Part shown: positions 34,291-43,851 of the stretch, piece by piece
Layout of the letters: each line of letters starts with the position of its first letter
How positions within the stretch are numbered: the first letter of the stretch is position 1
Origin: an uncultured Pelagibacteraceae bacterium
Lineage (GTDB): Bacteria > Pseudomonadota > Alphaproteobacteria > Pelagibacterales > Pelagibacteraceae
Reading direction: 5' to 3'
Assembly (NCBI GenBank): GCA_902583635.1
Contig: CACHWJ010000003.1
Coordinates: forward strand, 1-64,000
Length of the DNA: 64,000 nt
Notes under the pieces: model-generated
Database searches by the model: none
The model's input: only the letters and a program-made list of their open reading frames with translations
Told to the model about the DNA's origin: nothing
Program-made: the position numbers and the translations under genes

Positions 34291-34459
34291 ATTAACAACA
34301 GTTATTGGTCTTTCCTTTGCAATTTTTTTTCTTGTAGGTTTAGCGACGACCTTAACAAGGTCTATGTTAATTGGTTTCTTTGATGTTCTACCTGTATATA
34401 TATTGATGATTATTGCAATCTCCATGATGATCTACGAAGCTTTCTTCGACAAAAAATAA
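34283..34459 (+). CDS. Small two-helix membrane protein (58 residues)
   Basis: ATG 34283 opens a 58-codon frame ending at TAA 34457-34459, overlapping the amidase stop by 8 bases (ATGAATAA). It encodes MNKLTTVIGLSF at the start, hydrophobic segments at about 5-24 and 34-54, and the charged end EAFFDKK. The layout (overlap, two clean helices, the next gene 18 bases on) supports a real gene. I do not recognise the family. Confidence 0.65.
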   Translation: MNKLTTVIGLSFAIFFLVGLATTLTRSMLIGFFDVLPVYILMIIAISMMIYEAFFDKK

Positions 34460-34477
34460 TTTTTTAATTAAAAAAAA

Positions 34478-35383
34478 TTGCTTAATCAAAAACATAATTT
34501 TTTTGCTTTTTCTTTATTGTTTATTCAACCAATTTTTATGTCCTCTAATTTAATAGTTGCTAGAGGTGGTATTGAATTTGTTCCCCCAATTTCTCTAGCA
34601 TTTTGGAGATGGACTTTTGTTTTTATAATCCTTTTACCTTTTACCTATATATCTTTAAAAAAAAATTATTTAATAATAAAAAAAGAATATAAAAAATTAT
34701 TTTTCTTAGGTGCTATGGGATGTGGGGTATGTGGTGCTTTTCCATTTCTAGCTGGAGCAACAACAACAGTTACCAATATGGCTATTATTTACACTTCATC
34801 GCCTATTTTTATAATTTTAATCTCTGCAATTTTTTTTCATGAAAAAATAAATTATCTTAAAATAATTGGATTGATTTCTTGTTTAATTGGTGTTTTTGCA
34901 ATTATTATTAAGGGAGACTTAAACTTATTAATAAATTTAAACTTTACTATTGGTGATTTATGGATGCTTGCTGCAGCTATAGGCTGGGCATTATATTCAA
35001 TATATCTTTTTTACTGGAAGTCTGAATTATCAATTTTTCAGAGATTTACATTGGTTTCTCTTTTTGGTGCACTCAGTTTGTTGCCTTTTTATATTATTGA
35101 AGAGCTTTTAGTAGCTAGAACTACTTTTAATGAACAATTTTATATGTGGGTATTATTTGCAGCTATTTCTCCGGGTATAATTGCATTCACTTTATATACT
35201 CAAGCTCAAAAAAGTCTTGGAGCGTCATTAACTGGATTTACACTTTATGTTTTTACAATTTATGGTGCAATTTATGGATATTTTATATTTGATGAAAAAC
35301 TTGAATCATTTCACTATATAGGCACAGCTTTGGTGTTTTTGGGTGTTTACCTGGCAAAAAAAAATTATGAAACTAAAACGTAG
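34478..35383 (+). CDS. DMT-superfamily transporter (EamA family)
   Basis: The 301-residue protein has ten membrane helices in two EamA repeats (about 5-140 and 155-295). SNLIVARGGIEFVPPISLAFWRW and GASLTGFTLYVFTIYGAIYGYFIFDE are typical. These transporters usually export amino acids or metabolites. The start is TTG at 34478, chosen because the first helix begins at residue 7; a later ATG at codon 21 would cut that helix. It overlaps the hydrolase gene by 17 bases. Confidence 0.9.
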   Translation: MLNQKHNFFAFSLLFIQPIFMSSNLIVARGGIEFVPPISLAFWRWTFVFIILLPFTYISLKKNYLIIKKEYKKLFFLGAMGCGVCGAFPFLAGATTTVTNMAIIYTSSPIFIILISAIFFHEKINYLKIIGLISCLIGVFAIIIKGDLNLLINLNFTIGDLWMLAAAIGWALYSIYLFYWKSELSIFQRFTLVSLFGALSLLPFYIIEELLVARTTFNEQFYMWVLFAAISPGIIAFTLYTQAQKSLGASLTGFTLYVFTIYGAIYGYFIFDEKLESFHYIGTALVFLGVYLAKKNYETKT

Positions 35384-36185
35384 GAATTTTTTCTTGGAAA
35401 TTATAATTGGAATTATAACTATTTATCTTTCAATATTAATTTTACTTTTTGTATTTCAGCGAAATCTCATGTACCACCCAGATGAAAATAACTATTTTGG
35501 GGATAAGCTAGAAGTAGAAATAGAAAAAGTTAATATCAAAACAAGTGATAACATAAATCTTTTGGGCTGGTTTCACAACAAGAGTTTAGATAATTATAAA
35601 ACAATACTTTACTTTCATGGAAATGCAGGAAAACTTGAAAATAGAATATACAAATTAAATCATTTTAAAGATTTAGATGTAAATTTTTTAATCATAGCTT
35701 GGAGGGGTTTTAGTGGTAATGAGGGAAAACCTACAGAAAATAACCTTTATATTGATGGAAATAGTGCAATTGATTGGCTTAGAAAAAAGGGTGTAGTTGA
35801 AAAAGATATAATTATTTATGGTGAATCGCTTGGTACCGGGATAGCAACAGAGATAGCTCAAAATAAAAATTTCGCTGGATTAATTTTGGAGACACCTTTT
35901 ACCTCAATGGTGGAAGCTGCAAAAAATTTTTATCCCTACATACCTGTAGGACTTCTTTTAAAAGATAAATACAAAAATAAAGAAAAAATTAAAAATATTA
36001 ATATTCCTGTTTTGGTCATGCATGGTGAAGCTGATCAAATAGTTCCTTTCTGGATGGGAAAAAAAATATTTGATTTAGCAAATAATCCAAAATATTCATA
36101 TTTTACAGAATATGATGACCACATGATGGAGTATGACTCTAAGCTAGTTTCTGAGCTAAATAACTTTTTAAAAGGATTAAATTAA
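35367..36185 (+). CDS. Membrane-anchored alpha/beta hydrolase (BEM46/ABHD13-like)
   Basis: The protein has 272 residues from ATG 35367 (an upstream in-frame ATG at 35343 would only add residues before the anchor). A single membrane anchor spans about 9-30. The hydrolase fold follows: LYFHGNAG (oxyanion loop, 82-88), the nucleophile S154 in YGESLGTG, the Asp in HGEADQIVPF and the His in DDHMMEYD. It probably acts as an esterase or thioesterase at the membrane; the substrate is unknown. It is translationally coupled to the EamA transporter. Confidence 0.88.
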   Translation: MKLKRRNFFLEIIIGIITIYLSILILLFVFQRNLMYHPDENNYFGDKLEVEIEKVNIKTSDNINLLGWFHNKSLDNYKTILYFHGNAGKLENRIYKLNHFKDLDVNFLIIAWRGFSGNEGKPTENNLYIDGNSAIDWLRKKGVVEKDIIIYGESLGTGIATEIAQNKNFAGLILETPFTSMVEAAKNFYPYIPVGLLLKDKYKNKEKIKNINIPVLVMHGEADQIVPFWMGKKIFDLANNPKYSYFTEYDDHMMEYDSKLVSELNNFLKGLN

Positions 36186-36234
36186 GCCACATTCTAAACA
36201 AATATAATTCAAACTTTTATTTTAAGAAATAAGG

Positions 36235-36798
36235 ATGAGAAAATTATATTTATTTATTTTTGTGTTACTTTCATTAAAAACTTTTAGTTTTGCTAATGAA
36301 AATTTATCCTCAGTTGATAATTTATTTCATATTGATCAAATGAATTCTCACAATGAAAACTTTGCTTTATATTTTAAAACACGGGAAAAAGCTATTTTGG
36401 CAAAGGGAGAAGATAGTAATTATATAAATGATTATCCTAAAGATCTTTATATTTATAATTATAAAACCAAAAAATCTTTACCATTAATATCTCATGAATG
36501 GTTTCCAAGAAAAGCTAAATATTTTTTACAAGAATATGATTTTCCAGTTTTTCCAGATGATTTTGCTTATTATTTATTAAAAGATAATAAAACACTTGTA
36601 ATGATTAGTGCTGTTAAAAGCTTAAGAGCAAACTTTAAATTTGATATTATAGAGAAGAAATTAGAAATTTATCCAGTTAATGGAAAGTTTGATTTTATTA
36701 TTTCTTCAATTGCAAAAGCTTGTGATTATTATGATTTTAAGGATAATTATAAATGCAGTTTTTACAAACCTTTAATCTCGAGCACTTTAATTAATTAA
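36235..36798 (+). CDS. Hypothetical exported protein
   Basis: The 187-residue protein has a signal peptide ending near A20 (FSFA before NENL). The mature part has no family I can name. It has many aromatic and charged residues (PLISHEWFPRKAKYFLQEYDF, divided here around residue 100) and two cysteines near the C-terminus that may form a disulfide. AAGG-like purines precede the ATG. Its end overlaps the convergent ftsY by 8 bases. Confidence 0.65.
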   Translation: MRKLYLFIFVLLSLKTFSFANENLSSVDNLFHIDQMNSHNENFALYFKTREKAILAKGEDSNYINDYPKDLYIYNYKTKKSLPLISHEWFPRKAKYFLQEYDFPVFPDDFAYYLLKDNKTLVMISAVKSLRANFKFDIIEKKLEIYPVNGKFDFIISSIAKACDYYDFKDNYKCSFYKPLISSTLIN

Positions 36799-37708
36799 TT
36801 TGTGTAAAAGCTTCGGCAAACTTTTCTGCTTCAAAAATCTGGAGATCATCTTCCTTTTCTCCTAAACCAAGAGCAATAATCGGTAACTTATATTTTTTAG
36901 CAACTGCTAGAAGAATGCCACCTTTCGCTGTCCCATCTAATTTTGTCATTATTAGTCCCGTAATAGGTATAATTTTATTAAATTCTTCAACTTGGCTGAT
37001 TACATTTTGTCCAGAGGTAGCGTCTAAAACTAAAACTACATCGTGAGGAGCTTCAGAGTCTATTTTTTTTGTCACGTTTGCAATTTTTTTGTATTCCTCC
37101 ATTAAATTTTTTTTGTTTTGTAATCTTCCAGCAGTGTCTATCAAAACTTGATCGAATTGATTATTTACCGCTTCTTCTATTGCTTTATATGCCACTGAAG
37201 CCGGATCAGATCCTTGTGATGATTTAGTGATTGAAACGTCTACTTTTTTTGACCAATTTTCTAATTGCTCAATAGCTGCTGCTCTAAATGTATCTGATGC
37301 AGCAAGCATTACTTTGTTTCCATTGTCTTTAAATATTTTACTAATTTTTCCTATTGTAGTTGTTTTGCCAACTCCATTAACTCCAGAAATAAGTATTGCG
37401 TTAAGTTTTTCTTTTTTTTTAAAAAATTCAAAATTTTCTAAAGGCTTCATCAATTCGATTATATAATTTTTTAAAATAATATTTATTTCATCTGATGTAT
37501 CTTTGCTTGGATCAATTTTAGTTTGGGAAACAATTTCTCTAATTTCTGATGCAGCAGCAATACCAACATCTGATTGTATCAAATAATCTTCAATCATATC
37601 TAAAGTTTTGTCATCTATTTCTTTTTTAATGACAATATTTTTTAAACCAGAACTAAATGCTGACGCGCTTTTCTTAAAACCAGATTTAAATTTATCAAAA
37701 ATTCCCAT
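36791..37708 (-). CDS. ftsY: Signal recognition particle receptor FtsY
   Basis: The 305-residue protein is an NG-domain GTPase. G1 is GVNGVGKTTTIGK, G3 is DTAGR, the DARGG-like loop is TKLDGTAKGGILL, and the N domain spans about 1-95. The long acidic A domain of enterobacterial FtsY is absent, so membrane binding relies on the basic N-terminal helix (MGIFDKFKSGFKKS). It pairs with Ffh, encoded divergently 1 kb away. It follows dapF with a 1-base overlap. Confidence 0.96.
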   Translation of the reverse strand: MGIFDKFKSGFKKSASAFSSGLKNIVIKKEIDDKTLDMIEDYLIQSDVGIAAASEIREIVSQTKIDPSKDTSDEINIILKNYIIELMKPLENFEFFKKKEKLNAILISGVNGVGKTTTIGKISKIFKDNGNKVMLAASDTFRAAAIEQLENWSKKVDVSITKSSQGSDPASVAYKAIEEAVNNQFDQVLIDTAGRLQNKKNLMEEYKKIANVTKKIDSEAPHDVVLVLDATSGQNVISQVEEFNKIIPITGLIMTKLDGTAKGGILLAVAKKYKLPIIALGLGEKEDDLQIFEAEKFAEAFTQIN

Positions 37709-38532
37709 TAAATTTTTATGTTAATTTCTTTAATATCAGAAACGGGTCCTTTCATGTGAATACTGTCATTTTCATCAATAAATATTGATAACTTGCCAGT
37801 AGAAAACTCGATATCTACTTTATTACCTGAAAGTCCGTTTCTCAATGCAGCAAAAGCAGTAGCACAAGCTGCCGTACCACAAGCCTTAGTAAGACCTGCT
37901 CCCCTTTCCCACACTTTAACTTTAATTAGTTCTTTATTGACAACTGTTGCTAAAGTGACATTACATTTTTCTGGAAACAAGGGATGGTGTTCAATTTGTG
38001 GTCCAATTTTTTTTATTTCAAAATTTTCATTATTCTCAACAAAAAAAATGATATGAGGGTTACCAACATTTACTGCTGTACCTCCAGTATGATTATTATT
38101 ATTTAGATCAGTTATTTTTATATTAAGGTTATTGGTATCCAATTCTTCAGAAAGTGGAATTTCATTCCACTCTGTTCTACCTTTCCCTATTTCTGTAGAG
38201 ACTAGTTTTTCTCCTAATATCTCAGATTTTAAATCACCAGATTGTGTAGTTAAAGTAACTAATGATTTATTATTTTCTTTAGATAACAAATCTGCAACAC
38301 ATCTTGTTCCATTTCCACATGCTCCAGAAGTTCCACCATCAGAATTATAAAATTCTAAAGATGCATCAGAACTATCATTTTTAGTTATTAATATTAATTG
38401 ATCACAACCTATAAATTCTCTATCACAAATTTTAATAATTTGCTCTTTGCTTAAATTAGTAATTTTTTGCCTATTATCTATAATGACAAAATCATTACCT
38501 AAACCATCCATTTTAAACGCTTTGATATCCAT
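37708..38532 (-). CDS. dapF: Diaminopimelate epimerase
   Basis: The 274-residue protein converts LL- to meso-diaminopimelate for lysine and peptidoglycan synthesis. The two catalytic cysteines are C72 (SGACGNGTRC) and C218 (TKACGTAACAT). The family start KMDGLGNDFVIID is present. It is co-transcribed with ftsY and divergent from ffh across a 158-base gap holding the ffh leader. Confidence 0.96.
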   Translation of the reverse strand: MDIKAFKMDGLGNDFVIIDNRQKITNLSKEQIIKICDREFIGCDQLILITKNDSSDASLEFYNSDGGTSGACGNGTRCVADLLSKENNKSLVTLTTQSGDLKSEILGEKLVSTEIGKGRTEWNEIPLSEELDTNNLNIKITDLNNNNHTGGTAVNVGNPHIIFFVENNENFEIKKIGPQIEHHPLFPEKCNVTLATVVNKELIKVKVWERGAGLTKACGTAACATAFAALRNGLSGNKVDIEFSTGKLSIFIDENDSIHMKGPVSDIKEINIKI

Positions 38533-38580
38533 ATATAGATATTTAACTTATTTATTGACTTTTTGAACCTCTATTATAGG

Positions 38581-38690
38581 TTGTTGGCGTTTCCGCAAAA
38601 ACATTAACTTTGCGGTGTCTTTGGAAACAAAGAGATCGACACTAGTCAGCGAGGCTTCGCCCACTAGTGCGATTACTGCTGTGCAAAAAT
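38581..38690 (+). ncRNA. Structured RNA leader upstream of ffh
   Basis: Three consecutive hairpins fill this region. H1 pairs CCGCAAA (38593-38599) with TTTGCGG (38609-38615). H2 pairs TCTTTG (38618-38623) with CAAAGA (38628-38633) around a GAAA tetraloop. H3 pairs 38635-38638 plus 38640-38646 with 38663-38673 (11 pairs, one bulged A), and has an inner GCGA/TCGC stem. GTTTCC (38589-38594) could also pair with GGAAAC (38623-38628) as an alternative or pseudoknot. It runs to the ffh start without a T-run, so a cis-acting leader is likely. I recall that published Pelagibacter RNA candidates included one before ffh. Confidence 0.7.
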
Positions 38691-40049
38691 ATGTTTGAAA
38701 ATTTGACAAATAAATTTGAAGAAATCTTTTCTTCTCTAAAAAAATCACCTTCACTTGATGAAGCTCAAGTTGATGAAGGTTTAAGAGGAATTAGGCAAGC
38801 TCTTTTAGAGGCTGATGTATCTTTAGAGGTTGCTAAAGATTTTATTGAAAAAGTTAAGCCAAAAGCTTTGGGTCAAGAGATTATTAGATCGACTTCACCA
38901 GGGGATATGGTTGTCAAAATTGTATACGATGAACTTGTAAGTTTATTGGGAGAGTCTAACAGCAATATAAATCTTAACGCAGTACCACCTGTCCCAATGA
39001 TGTTGGTAGGACTTCAGGGTTCAGGTAAAACAACAACAACCGCAAAACTTGCTAAGTACTTGGAGAATAACAAAAAGAAAAAAGTTATGATGGTAAGCTT
39101 AGACATTTATAGGCCAGCGGCACAAGAGCAACTTAGATCTTTAGGGGAACAAAATAACATTTTAACCTTACCAATTGTTGAAGGGCAGCAACCAGCAGAT
39201 ATTTGTAGAAGAGCAATTGGTGCTGCTAATTTAAATGGTGCTGAAATAATCCTTTTTGATACTGCTGGAAGAACTCAAATTGACTTACAGATGATGAGTG
39301 AGATTAAACAAATTGAAGGTGTAATTAATCCAACAGAAACATTCCTAGTAGCAGATTCTTTAACAGGTCAAGTTGCAGCATCAGTTGCAAAGGAATTTAA
39401 AAATACAGTTAATTTATCAGGAATTATTTTAACTAGAGCCGATGGTGATGCTAGAGGAGGTGCTGCGGTCAGTATGAAATATGTTTCAAATGTTCCTATT
39501 AAATTTTTAGGAATAGGGGAAAAAATTGACAATCTTGAAGTATTTCACCCTGACAGAATAGCTAACAGAATTCTTGGAATGGGAGACATAGTCTCTCTTG
39601 TTGAAAAAGCTGCTCAAGATTTTGGCGAAGAAAATATTAAAAAAGCTGAAGAAAATTTAAAAAAAGGTCAGTTTTCAATGCAAGATTATTTAGCTCAACT
39701 TAGACAAATGAAAAAAATGGGAGGTATCGAAGGAATAATGTCATTTATGCCAGGAGTTTCAAAAATTAAATCTCAAATGGACTCAGCTGGAATTGATGAA
39801 AGTATTATTACTACAAATGAAGCTATTATTTTGTCTATGACAAAAAAAGAGAGAGAGAACCCAAAAATAATTGATGGTTCTAGAAAAAAAAGAATTGCTA
39901 ATGGCTCTGGTACCAATCCAGCCACTATCAATAAATTGTTAAAACAATTTAAAATGATGTCTGAAATGATGAAAAAGATGTCCAAAGGAAATATCAAAGG
40001 TATGTCTGATAAAGGAATACCGCCAGAGCTATTTAACCAATTAAAATAA
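38691..40049 (+). CDS. ffh: Signal recognition particle protein Ffh
   Basis: The 452-residue SRP54 GTPase has the N domain, G1 [37 protein letters not shown] and a methionine-rich M domain (about 295-452) that binds SRP RNA and signal peptides. I start it at ATG 38691 ([13 protein letters not shown]), the family-typical start; an in-frame ATG 24 bases earlier lies inside the H3 stem of the leader. The rpsP gene follows 14 bases later. Confidence 0.97.
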   Translation: MFENLTNKFEEIFSSLKKSPSLDEAQVDEGLRGIRQALLEADVSLEVAKDFIEKVKPKALGQEIIRSTSPGDMVVKIVYDELVSLLGESNSNINLNAVPPVPMMLVGLQGSGKTTTTAKLAKYLENNKKKKVMMVSLDIYRPAAQEQLRSLGEQNNILTLPIVEGQQPADICRRAIGAANLNGAEIILFDTAGRTQIDLQMMSEIKQIEGVINPTETFLVADSLTGQVAASVAKEFKNTVNLSGIILTRADGDARGGAAVSMKYVSNVPIKFLGIGEKIDNLEVFHPDRIANRILGMGDIVSLVEKAAQDFGEENIKKAEENLKKGQFSMQDYLAQLRQMKKMGGIEGIMSFMPGVSKIKSQMDSAGIDESIITTNEAIILSMTKKERENPKIIDGSRKKRIANGSGTNPATINKLLKQFKMMSEMMKKMSKGNIKGMSDKGIPPELFNQLK

Positions 40050-40063
40050 TAAAAGGAGAAGAT

Positions 40064-40558
40064 ATGTTAAAACTAAGATTATCAAGAGGAGGAACAAAAA
40101 AACGTCCAGTATATAAAGTCGTTGTAGCTGATAGTCGTTTTGCGAGAGACGGAAGATTTATTGAGAAGGTTGGATTTTTTAATCCTCTTTTACCCAAAGA
40201 TAAAAAAGAAAGAGTAGGTCTTGAGGCTGAAAGAATTAAATATTGGCTTGGTCAAGGAGCTAAACCAACTACTAGAGTTGCGAGAATATTGGGAGAAAAT
40301 GAATTAATGCCAATGCCTGTAAACGGTAATAACCCTAATAAAGCTATTCCGAAAAAAGAAAGAAATAAAAAAGAGGGAGATAAAACTGAAGCTCCTAAAG
40401 CAGACGCAGCACCAGCAGCAGAAGCTCCAAAGGCAGAAACTCCAAAGGCAGAAACTCCTAAAGCAGACGCAGCACCAGCAGCAGAAGCTCCACAGGCAGA
40501 AACTCCTAAAGCAGACGCAGCACCAGCAGCAGAAGCTCCAAAGGAAGAAAAAAAATAG
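40064..40558 (+). CDS. rpsP: 30S ribosomal protein S16 with repetitive C-terminal tail
   Basis: The 164-residue protein has the S16 body at about 1-85 ([22 protein letters not shown], split here at residue 20, and FNPLLP). The tail of about 65 residues is rich in Ala, Pro, Glu and Lys and contains three copies of [12 protein letters not shown]. Typical S16 is about 80-100 residues, so the tail is an addition. AGGAG at 40054-40058 is a strong Shine-Dalgarno. Genes rpsP-trmD-rplS form the usual operon. Confidence 0.96.
   Translation: MLKLRLSRGGTKKRPVYKVVVADSRFARDGRFIEKVGFFNPLLPKDKKERVGLEAERIKYWLGQGAKPTTRVARILGENELMPMPVNGNNPNKAIPKKERNKKEGDKTEAPKADAAPAAEAPKAETPKAETPKADAAPAAEAPQAETPKADAAPAAEAPKEEKK
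40394..40540 (+). repeat. Three 36-base repeats in the rpsP tail
   Basis: Copies at 40394-40429, 40457-40492 and 40505-40540 appear identical by eye and encode [12 protein letters not shown]. They start 63 and 48 bases apart, separated by related KAETP units. Their base composition is far more GC-rich than the surroundings. The repeats keep the reading frame, so copy-number change would alter only tail length. Confidence 0.9.
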
Positions 40559-40572
40559 TTTAAAAATTATTT

Positions 40573-41259
40573 ATGTGGCAAGCTCAAGTGTTTACACTTT
40601 ATCCAGAAGTTTTTCCTGGTCCTCTGTCAAAAGGATTATATGGAAAAGCTATGTCTAAAAAGTTATGGGATTTAAAGGTTGTTAACATAAGAGATGCAGC
40701 TGAAGATAAACATAAAACTGTAGATGACACACCTTATGGTGGTGGATCAGGAATGTTACTAAAGGCAGATGTCCTTGCTAAATCATTAGATCAAAACAGA
40801 ATTGAAGGTGAAAAAATTTTATATTTGTCTCCAAAAGGAAAAAAATTTGATCAAAGCTATGCGAAAAAATTGGCAACTGCAAAATCCTTATCACTTATTT
40901 GTGGTCATTTTGAAGGCGTTGACGAGAGAGTATTATCTACAAGAAATATAGAAGAAGTAAGTATAGGAGATTATGTTTTGTCTGGAGGCGAAACAGCTGC
41001 ATATGTTGTTATTGATAGTGTACTCAGGCTATTACCAGGGGTATTAGGGAATGATAATTCTAAGATCGAAGAAACTTTTGAAAATGGTCTATTAGAGTAT
41101 CCGCAGTATACAAAACCTCAAATTTGGGAAGAAAAATCAGTACCAGATGTACTATTATCAGGTGATCATAGTAAAATTAAAGACTGGCGTTTATCTCAAT
41201 CTGAGGCTATAACACGCGACCGAAGACCAGATTTATGGAAAAAATATAAGAAAGACTAA
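40573..41259 (+). CDS. trmD: tRNA (guanine-N1)-methyltransferase TrmD
   Basis: The 228-residue SPOUT methyltransferase makes m1G37 in tRNA. Signatures are [28 protein letters not shown] and [11 protein letters not shown], which form the trefoil-knot AdoMet site. The conserved C-terminal DHSKIKDWR precedes the end. It follows rpsP by 14 bases and is one base from the first possible rplS start. Confidence 0.97.
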   Translation: MWQAQVFTLYPEVFPGPLSKGLYGKAMSKKLWDLKVVNIRDAAEDKHKTVDDTPYGGGSGMLLKADVLAKSLDQNRIEGEKILYLSPKGKKFDQSYAKKLATAKSLSLICGHFEGVDERVLSTRNIEEVSIGDYVLSGGETAAYVVIDSVLRLLPGVLGNDNSKIEETFENGLLEYPQYTKPQIWEEKSVPDVLLSGDHSKIKDWRLSQSEAITRDRRPDLWKKYKKD

Positions 41260-41275
41260 TTTGATTAACATAAAC

Positions 41276-41830
41276 ATGAAAACTATTGAGGAAATAAACC
41301 AACACAACGTAAAAAAGATTCTTTCTGAGAAAAAAATTCCAGATTTTTATCCAGGGGATGTTGTTAAGGTTGGTGTAAGAATTACTGAAGGTAAAAAAGA
41401 CAGAATTCAATATTTCGAAGGTGTATGTATTGCAAAAAAAAGTAGAGACTTAAACTCTTCTTTTACAGTAAGAAAGATTTCATTTGGAGAAGGCGTTGAA
41501 AGAACATTTCCTTTATATGGAACTTTAATAGACTCAATTAAAGTTATTAGATCAGGTAAAGTAAGAAGAGCAAAACTATATTATTTAAGAGATAGAACAG
41601 GTAAATCAGCAAGAATTGCAGAAAAAATAAGAAAAAAAATTGGTATTGATATCGATGTTAAGCCAGAGACTGTAACGGAAGAAAATGTTGCCCCAGCTGC
41701 TGAGGCTACAAAAGAGGAAGCCCCTAAAACAGAAGCGGTACAAGATAATGCTGTTAAAGCTGAGGAGGCACCGAAAGAAGAGGCTTCTAAAGAAGAAAAA
41801 AAATTAGAAAGCCCTTCAGAAAAAAAATAA
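41276..41830 (+). CDS. rplS: 50S ribosomal protein L19 with acidic C-terminal tail
   Basis: The protein has 184 residues from ATG 41276 ([11 protein letters not shown]); TTG 41261 in frame would add five residues but is less family-like. The L19 body spans about 1-120 ([36 protein letters not shown]). The remaining 60 or so residues are an Ala/Glu/Lys/Pro-rich extension similar in style to the S16 tail from the same operon. Confidence 0.96.
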   Translation: MKTIEEINQHNVKKILSEKKIPDFYPGDVVKVGVRITEGKKDRIQYFEGVCIAKKSRDLNSSFTVRKISFGEGVERTFPLYGTLIDSIKVIRSGKVRRAKLYYLRDRTGKSARIAEKIRKKIGIDIDVKPETVTEENVAPAAEATKEEAPKTEAVQDNAVKAEEAPKEEASKEEKKLESPSEKK

Positions 41831-41841
41831 TTTTTTTTTCA

Positions 41842-43245
41842 ATGTCCACAACACTTTACGATAAAATTTGGAATGATCACTTGGTTGATCAACAGGATGA
41901 TGGAACAGCGCTTCTTTTTGTTGATAGACATTTAATTCATGAAGTGACAAGTCCACAAGCATTTGAAGGATTAAGAAATTCAAATAGGAAAGTAAGACAT
42001 CCTGATCTAACACTTGCAGTTGCAGATCATAATGTTCCAACTACTGATAGAACTAAAGGAATAGCTGATCAAGAGTCTAAAATACAAGTAGATACTTTAG
42101 ATGCAAATTGTAAGGAGTTTGGTATTCAACTTTTTGGAATGGATGACAGACGACAAGGAATTGTGCATATCATAGGTCCAGAACAGGGCTTTACTCAACC
42201 GGGTACTGTTATTGTATGTGGTGATAGTCATACTGCAACCCATGGAGCCTTTGGTGCTTTAGCATTTGGAATTGGAACGTCAGAAGTTGAACACGTTTTA
42301 GCAACACAAACACTAGTTCAAAAAAAAGCAAAAAATTTTAGAATTAATGTTAATGGGAAACTTCCGATTGGTGTCACTTCAAAAGATGTAATTCTCCAGA
42401 TAATCGGAAAAATTGGTACAGCTGGCGGTACAGGTTGTGTAATAGAATATGCTGGAGATTTAATAAGATCATTGAGTGTTGAGCAAAGAATGACAATTTG
42501 CAATATGACAATTGAAGGTGGAGCAAGAGCAGGATTGATTGCACCAGATGAAAAAATATTTGAGTATTTAAAAGGCAAACCTATGTCACCGAAGGGTCAA
42601 AATTGGGAAAAAGCTTTAAATTACTGGAGTGGTCTAAAGACTGACAAAGATGCAAATTTTGATAAGGAAATAAATTTAAATGCAGCGGAAATTTTGCCAA
42701 TGATAACATGGGGAACTTCGCCACAAGATGTTATTACAATTGATGGAAAAGTTCCTAATCCACAAACTGAAACAGACGAAGATAAAAAGAATTCAATTGA
42801 AAGATCATTGAAATACATGGGACTAAAACCTGATATGTCAGCAACTGATATAAAAATCGATAAAGTATTTATAGGAAGTTGTACAAACGGAAGAATTGAG
42901 GATTTAAGAGAAGCGGCAAAAATTTTAAAAGATAAAAAAATATCATCACACGTTAATGCAATGGTAGTTCCAGGATCTGGGTTAGTTAAAGAACAAGCTG
43001 AGCAAGAGGGATTAGATAAGATTTTCATCAGTTCAGGATTTGAGTGGAGAGAGCCAGGCTGTTCTATGTGTTTAGCCATGAATGCTGATAAGCTTAAGCC
43101 AGAGGAAAGATGCGCTTCTACTTCAAATAGAAATTTTGAGGGTAGACAAGGTAGAGGTGGCAGAACTCATTTGGTCAGTCCAGGGATGGCAGCTGCAGCT
43201 GCAATTTCTGGAAACCTTGATGATGTTAGAAAGTATCAAAATTAA
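41842..43245 (+). CDS. leuC: 3-isopropylmalate dehydratase large subunit
   Basis: The 467-residue aconitase-family protein binds a [4Fe-4S] cluster through Cys in [12 protein letters not shown] and in [35 protein letters not shown] (in two parts) and NRNFEGRQG are signatures. With LeuD it isomerises 2- to 3-isopropylmalate in leucine synthesis. It follows rplS after 11 bases; leuD starts at the next base. Confidence 0.97.
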   Translation: MSTTLYDKIWNDHLVDQQDDGTALLFVDRHLIHEVTSPQAFEGLRNSNRKVRHPDLTLAVADHNVPTTDRTKGIADQESKIQVDTLDANCKEFGIQLFGMDDRRQGIVHIIGPEQGFTQPGTVIVCGDSHTATHGAFGALAFGIGTSEVEHVLATQTLVQKKAKNFRINVNGKLPIGVTSKDVILQIIGKIGTAGGTGCVIEYAGDLIRSLSVEQRMTICNMTIEGGARAGLIAPDEKIFEYLKGKPMSPKGQNWEKALNYWSGLKTDKDANFDKEINLNAAEILPMITWGTSPQDVITIDGKVPNPQTETDEDKKNSIERSLKYMGLKPDMSATDIKIDKVFIGSCTNGRIEDLREAAKILKDKKISSHVNAMVVPGSGLVKEQAEQEGLDKIFISSGFEWREPGCSMCLAMNADKLKPEERCASTSNRNFEGRQGRGGRTHLVSPGMAAAAAISGNLDDVRKYQN

Positions 43246-43851
43246 ATGCAAAAGTTTAATACACTAAAGAGTATTCCCGCATATCTGCCAATAGTTAATA
43301 TTGATACAGATATGATTATTCCTAAGCAATTTTTGAAAACTATTAAAAGAACTGGACTTGGAAAAAACTTGTTTTTTGAGATGAGATATGATGATCAAGG
43401 AAAAGAAATTGAAAATTTTATTCTTAACAAGGATCCCTTCAATAAATCCAAAATTTTGATTGCTGGAAAAAATTTTGGATGCGGTTCATCAAGAGAACAT
43501 GCTCCATGGGCATTGCTAGATTTTGGAATTACATGTGTAATTAGCTCAAGTTATGCAGATATTTTTTATAGTAATTGCTTTAAGAATGGTATTTTGCCAA
43601 TTATTCTTGATGAGGAAAAAATAAAACAGATTTCAGAATATGCAACTAGAAAAGAAGAAATCTCAGTTGATTTAAATAAACAAGTAATTGTTTATGGTAA
43701 TAACGAAATTAAATTTGAAATAGATCCATTTAAGAAAAAGTGTTTACTAGAAGGCCTTGATGACATTGCTTTGTCTTTAAAAAAAGTAGACAAAATTAAA
43801 ACTTTTGAAAATAGTTTAAAAACTAAAAAACCATGGATTTTTAATGATTAA
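43246..43851 (+). CDS. leuD: 3-isopropylmalate dehydratase small subunit
   Basis: The 201-residue protein has the swivel-domain signatures [14 protein letters not shown] and [15 protein letters not shown], and it forms the LeuCD enzyme. It starts immediately after the leuC stop and overlaps the leuB start by 8 bases. Confidence 0.97.
   Translation: MQKFNTLKSIPAYLPIVNIDTDMIIPKQFLKTIKRTGLGKNLFFEMRYDDQGKEIENFILNKDPFNKSKILIAGKNFGCGSSREHAPWALLDFGITCVISSSYADIFYSNCFKNGILPIILDEEKIKQISEYATRKEEISVDLNKQVIVYGNNEIKFEIDPFKKKCLLEGLDDIALSLKKVDKIKTFENSLKTKKPWIFND

Noticed and set aside
38548..38754. 68-codon frame on the minus strand across the ffh leader
   Set aside because: It is antisense to the three-hairpin leader and to the true ffh start, has no family features, and its sequence is explained by RNA stems.
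40394..40540. Regular 36-base repeats resembling a short CRISPR array
   Set aside because: The repeats are in frame within rpsP, encode [12 protein letters not shown], have unequal spacing, and no cas gene is nearby.
42621..43079. 152-codon minus-strand frame inside leuC
   Set aside because: It is fully antisense to a well-conserved leuC region and is Ser/Ile-rich with no recognisable domain.
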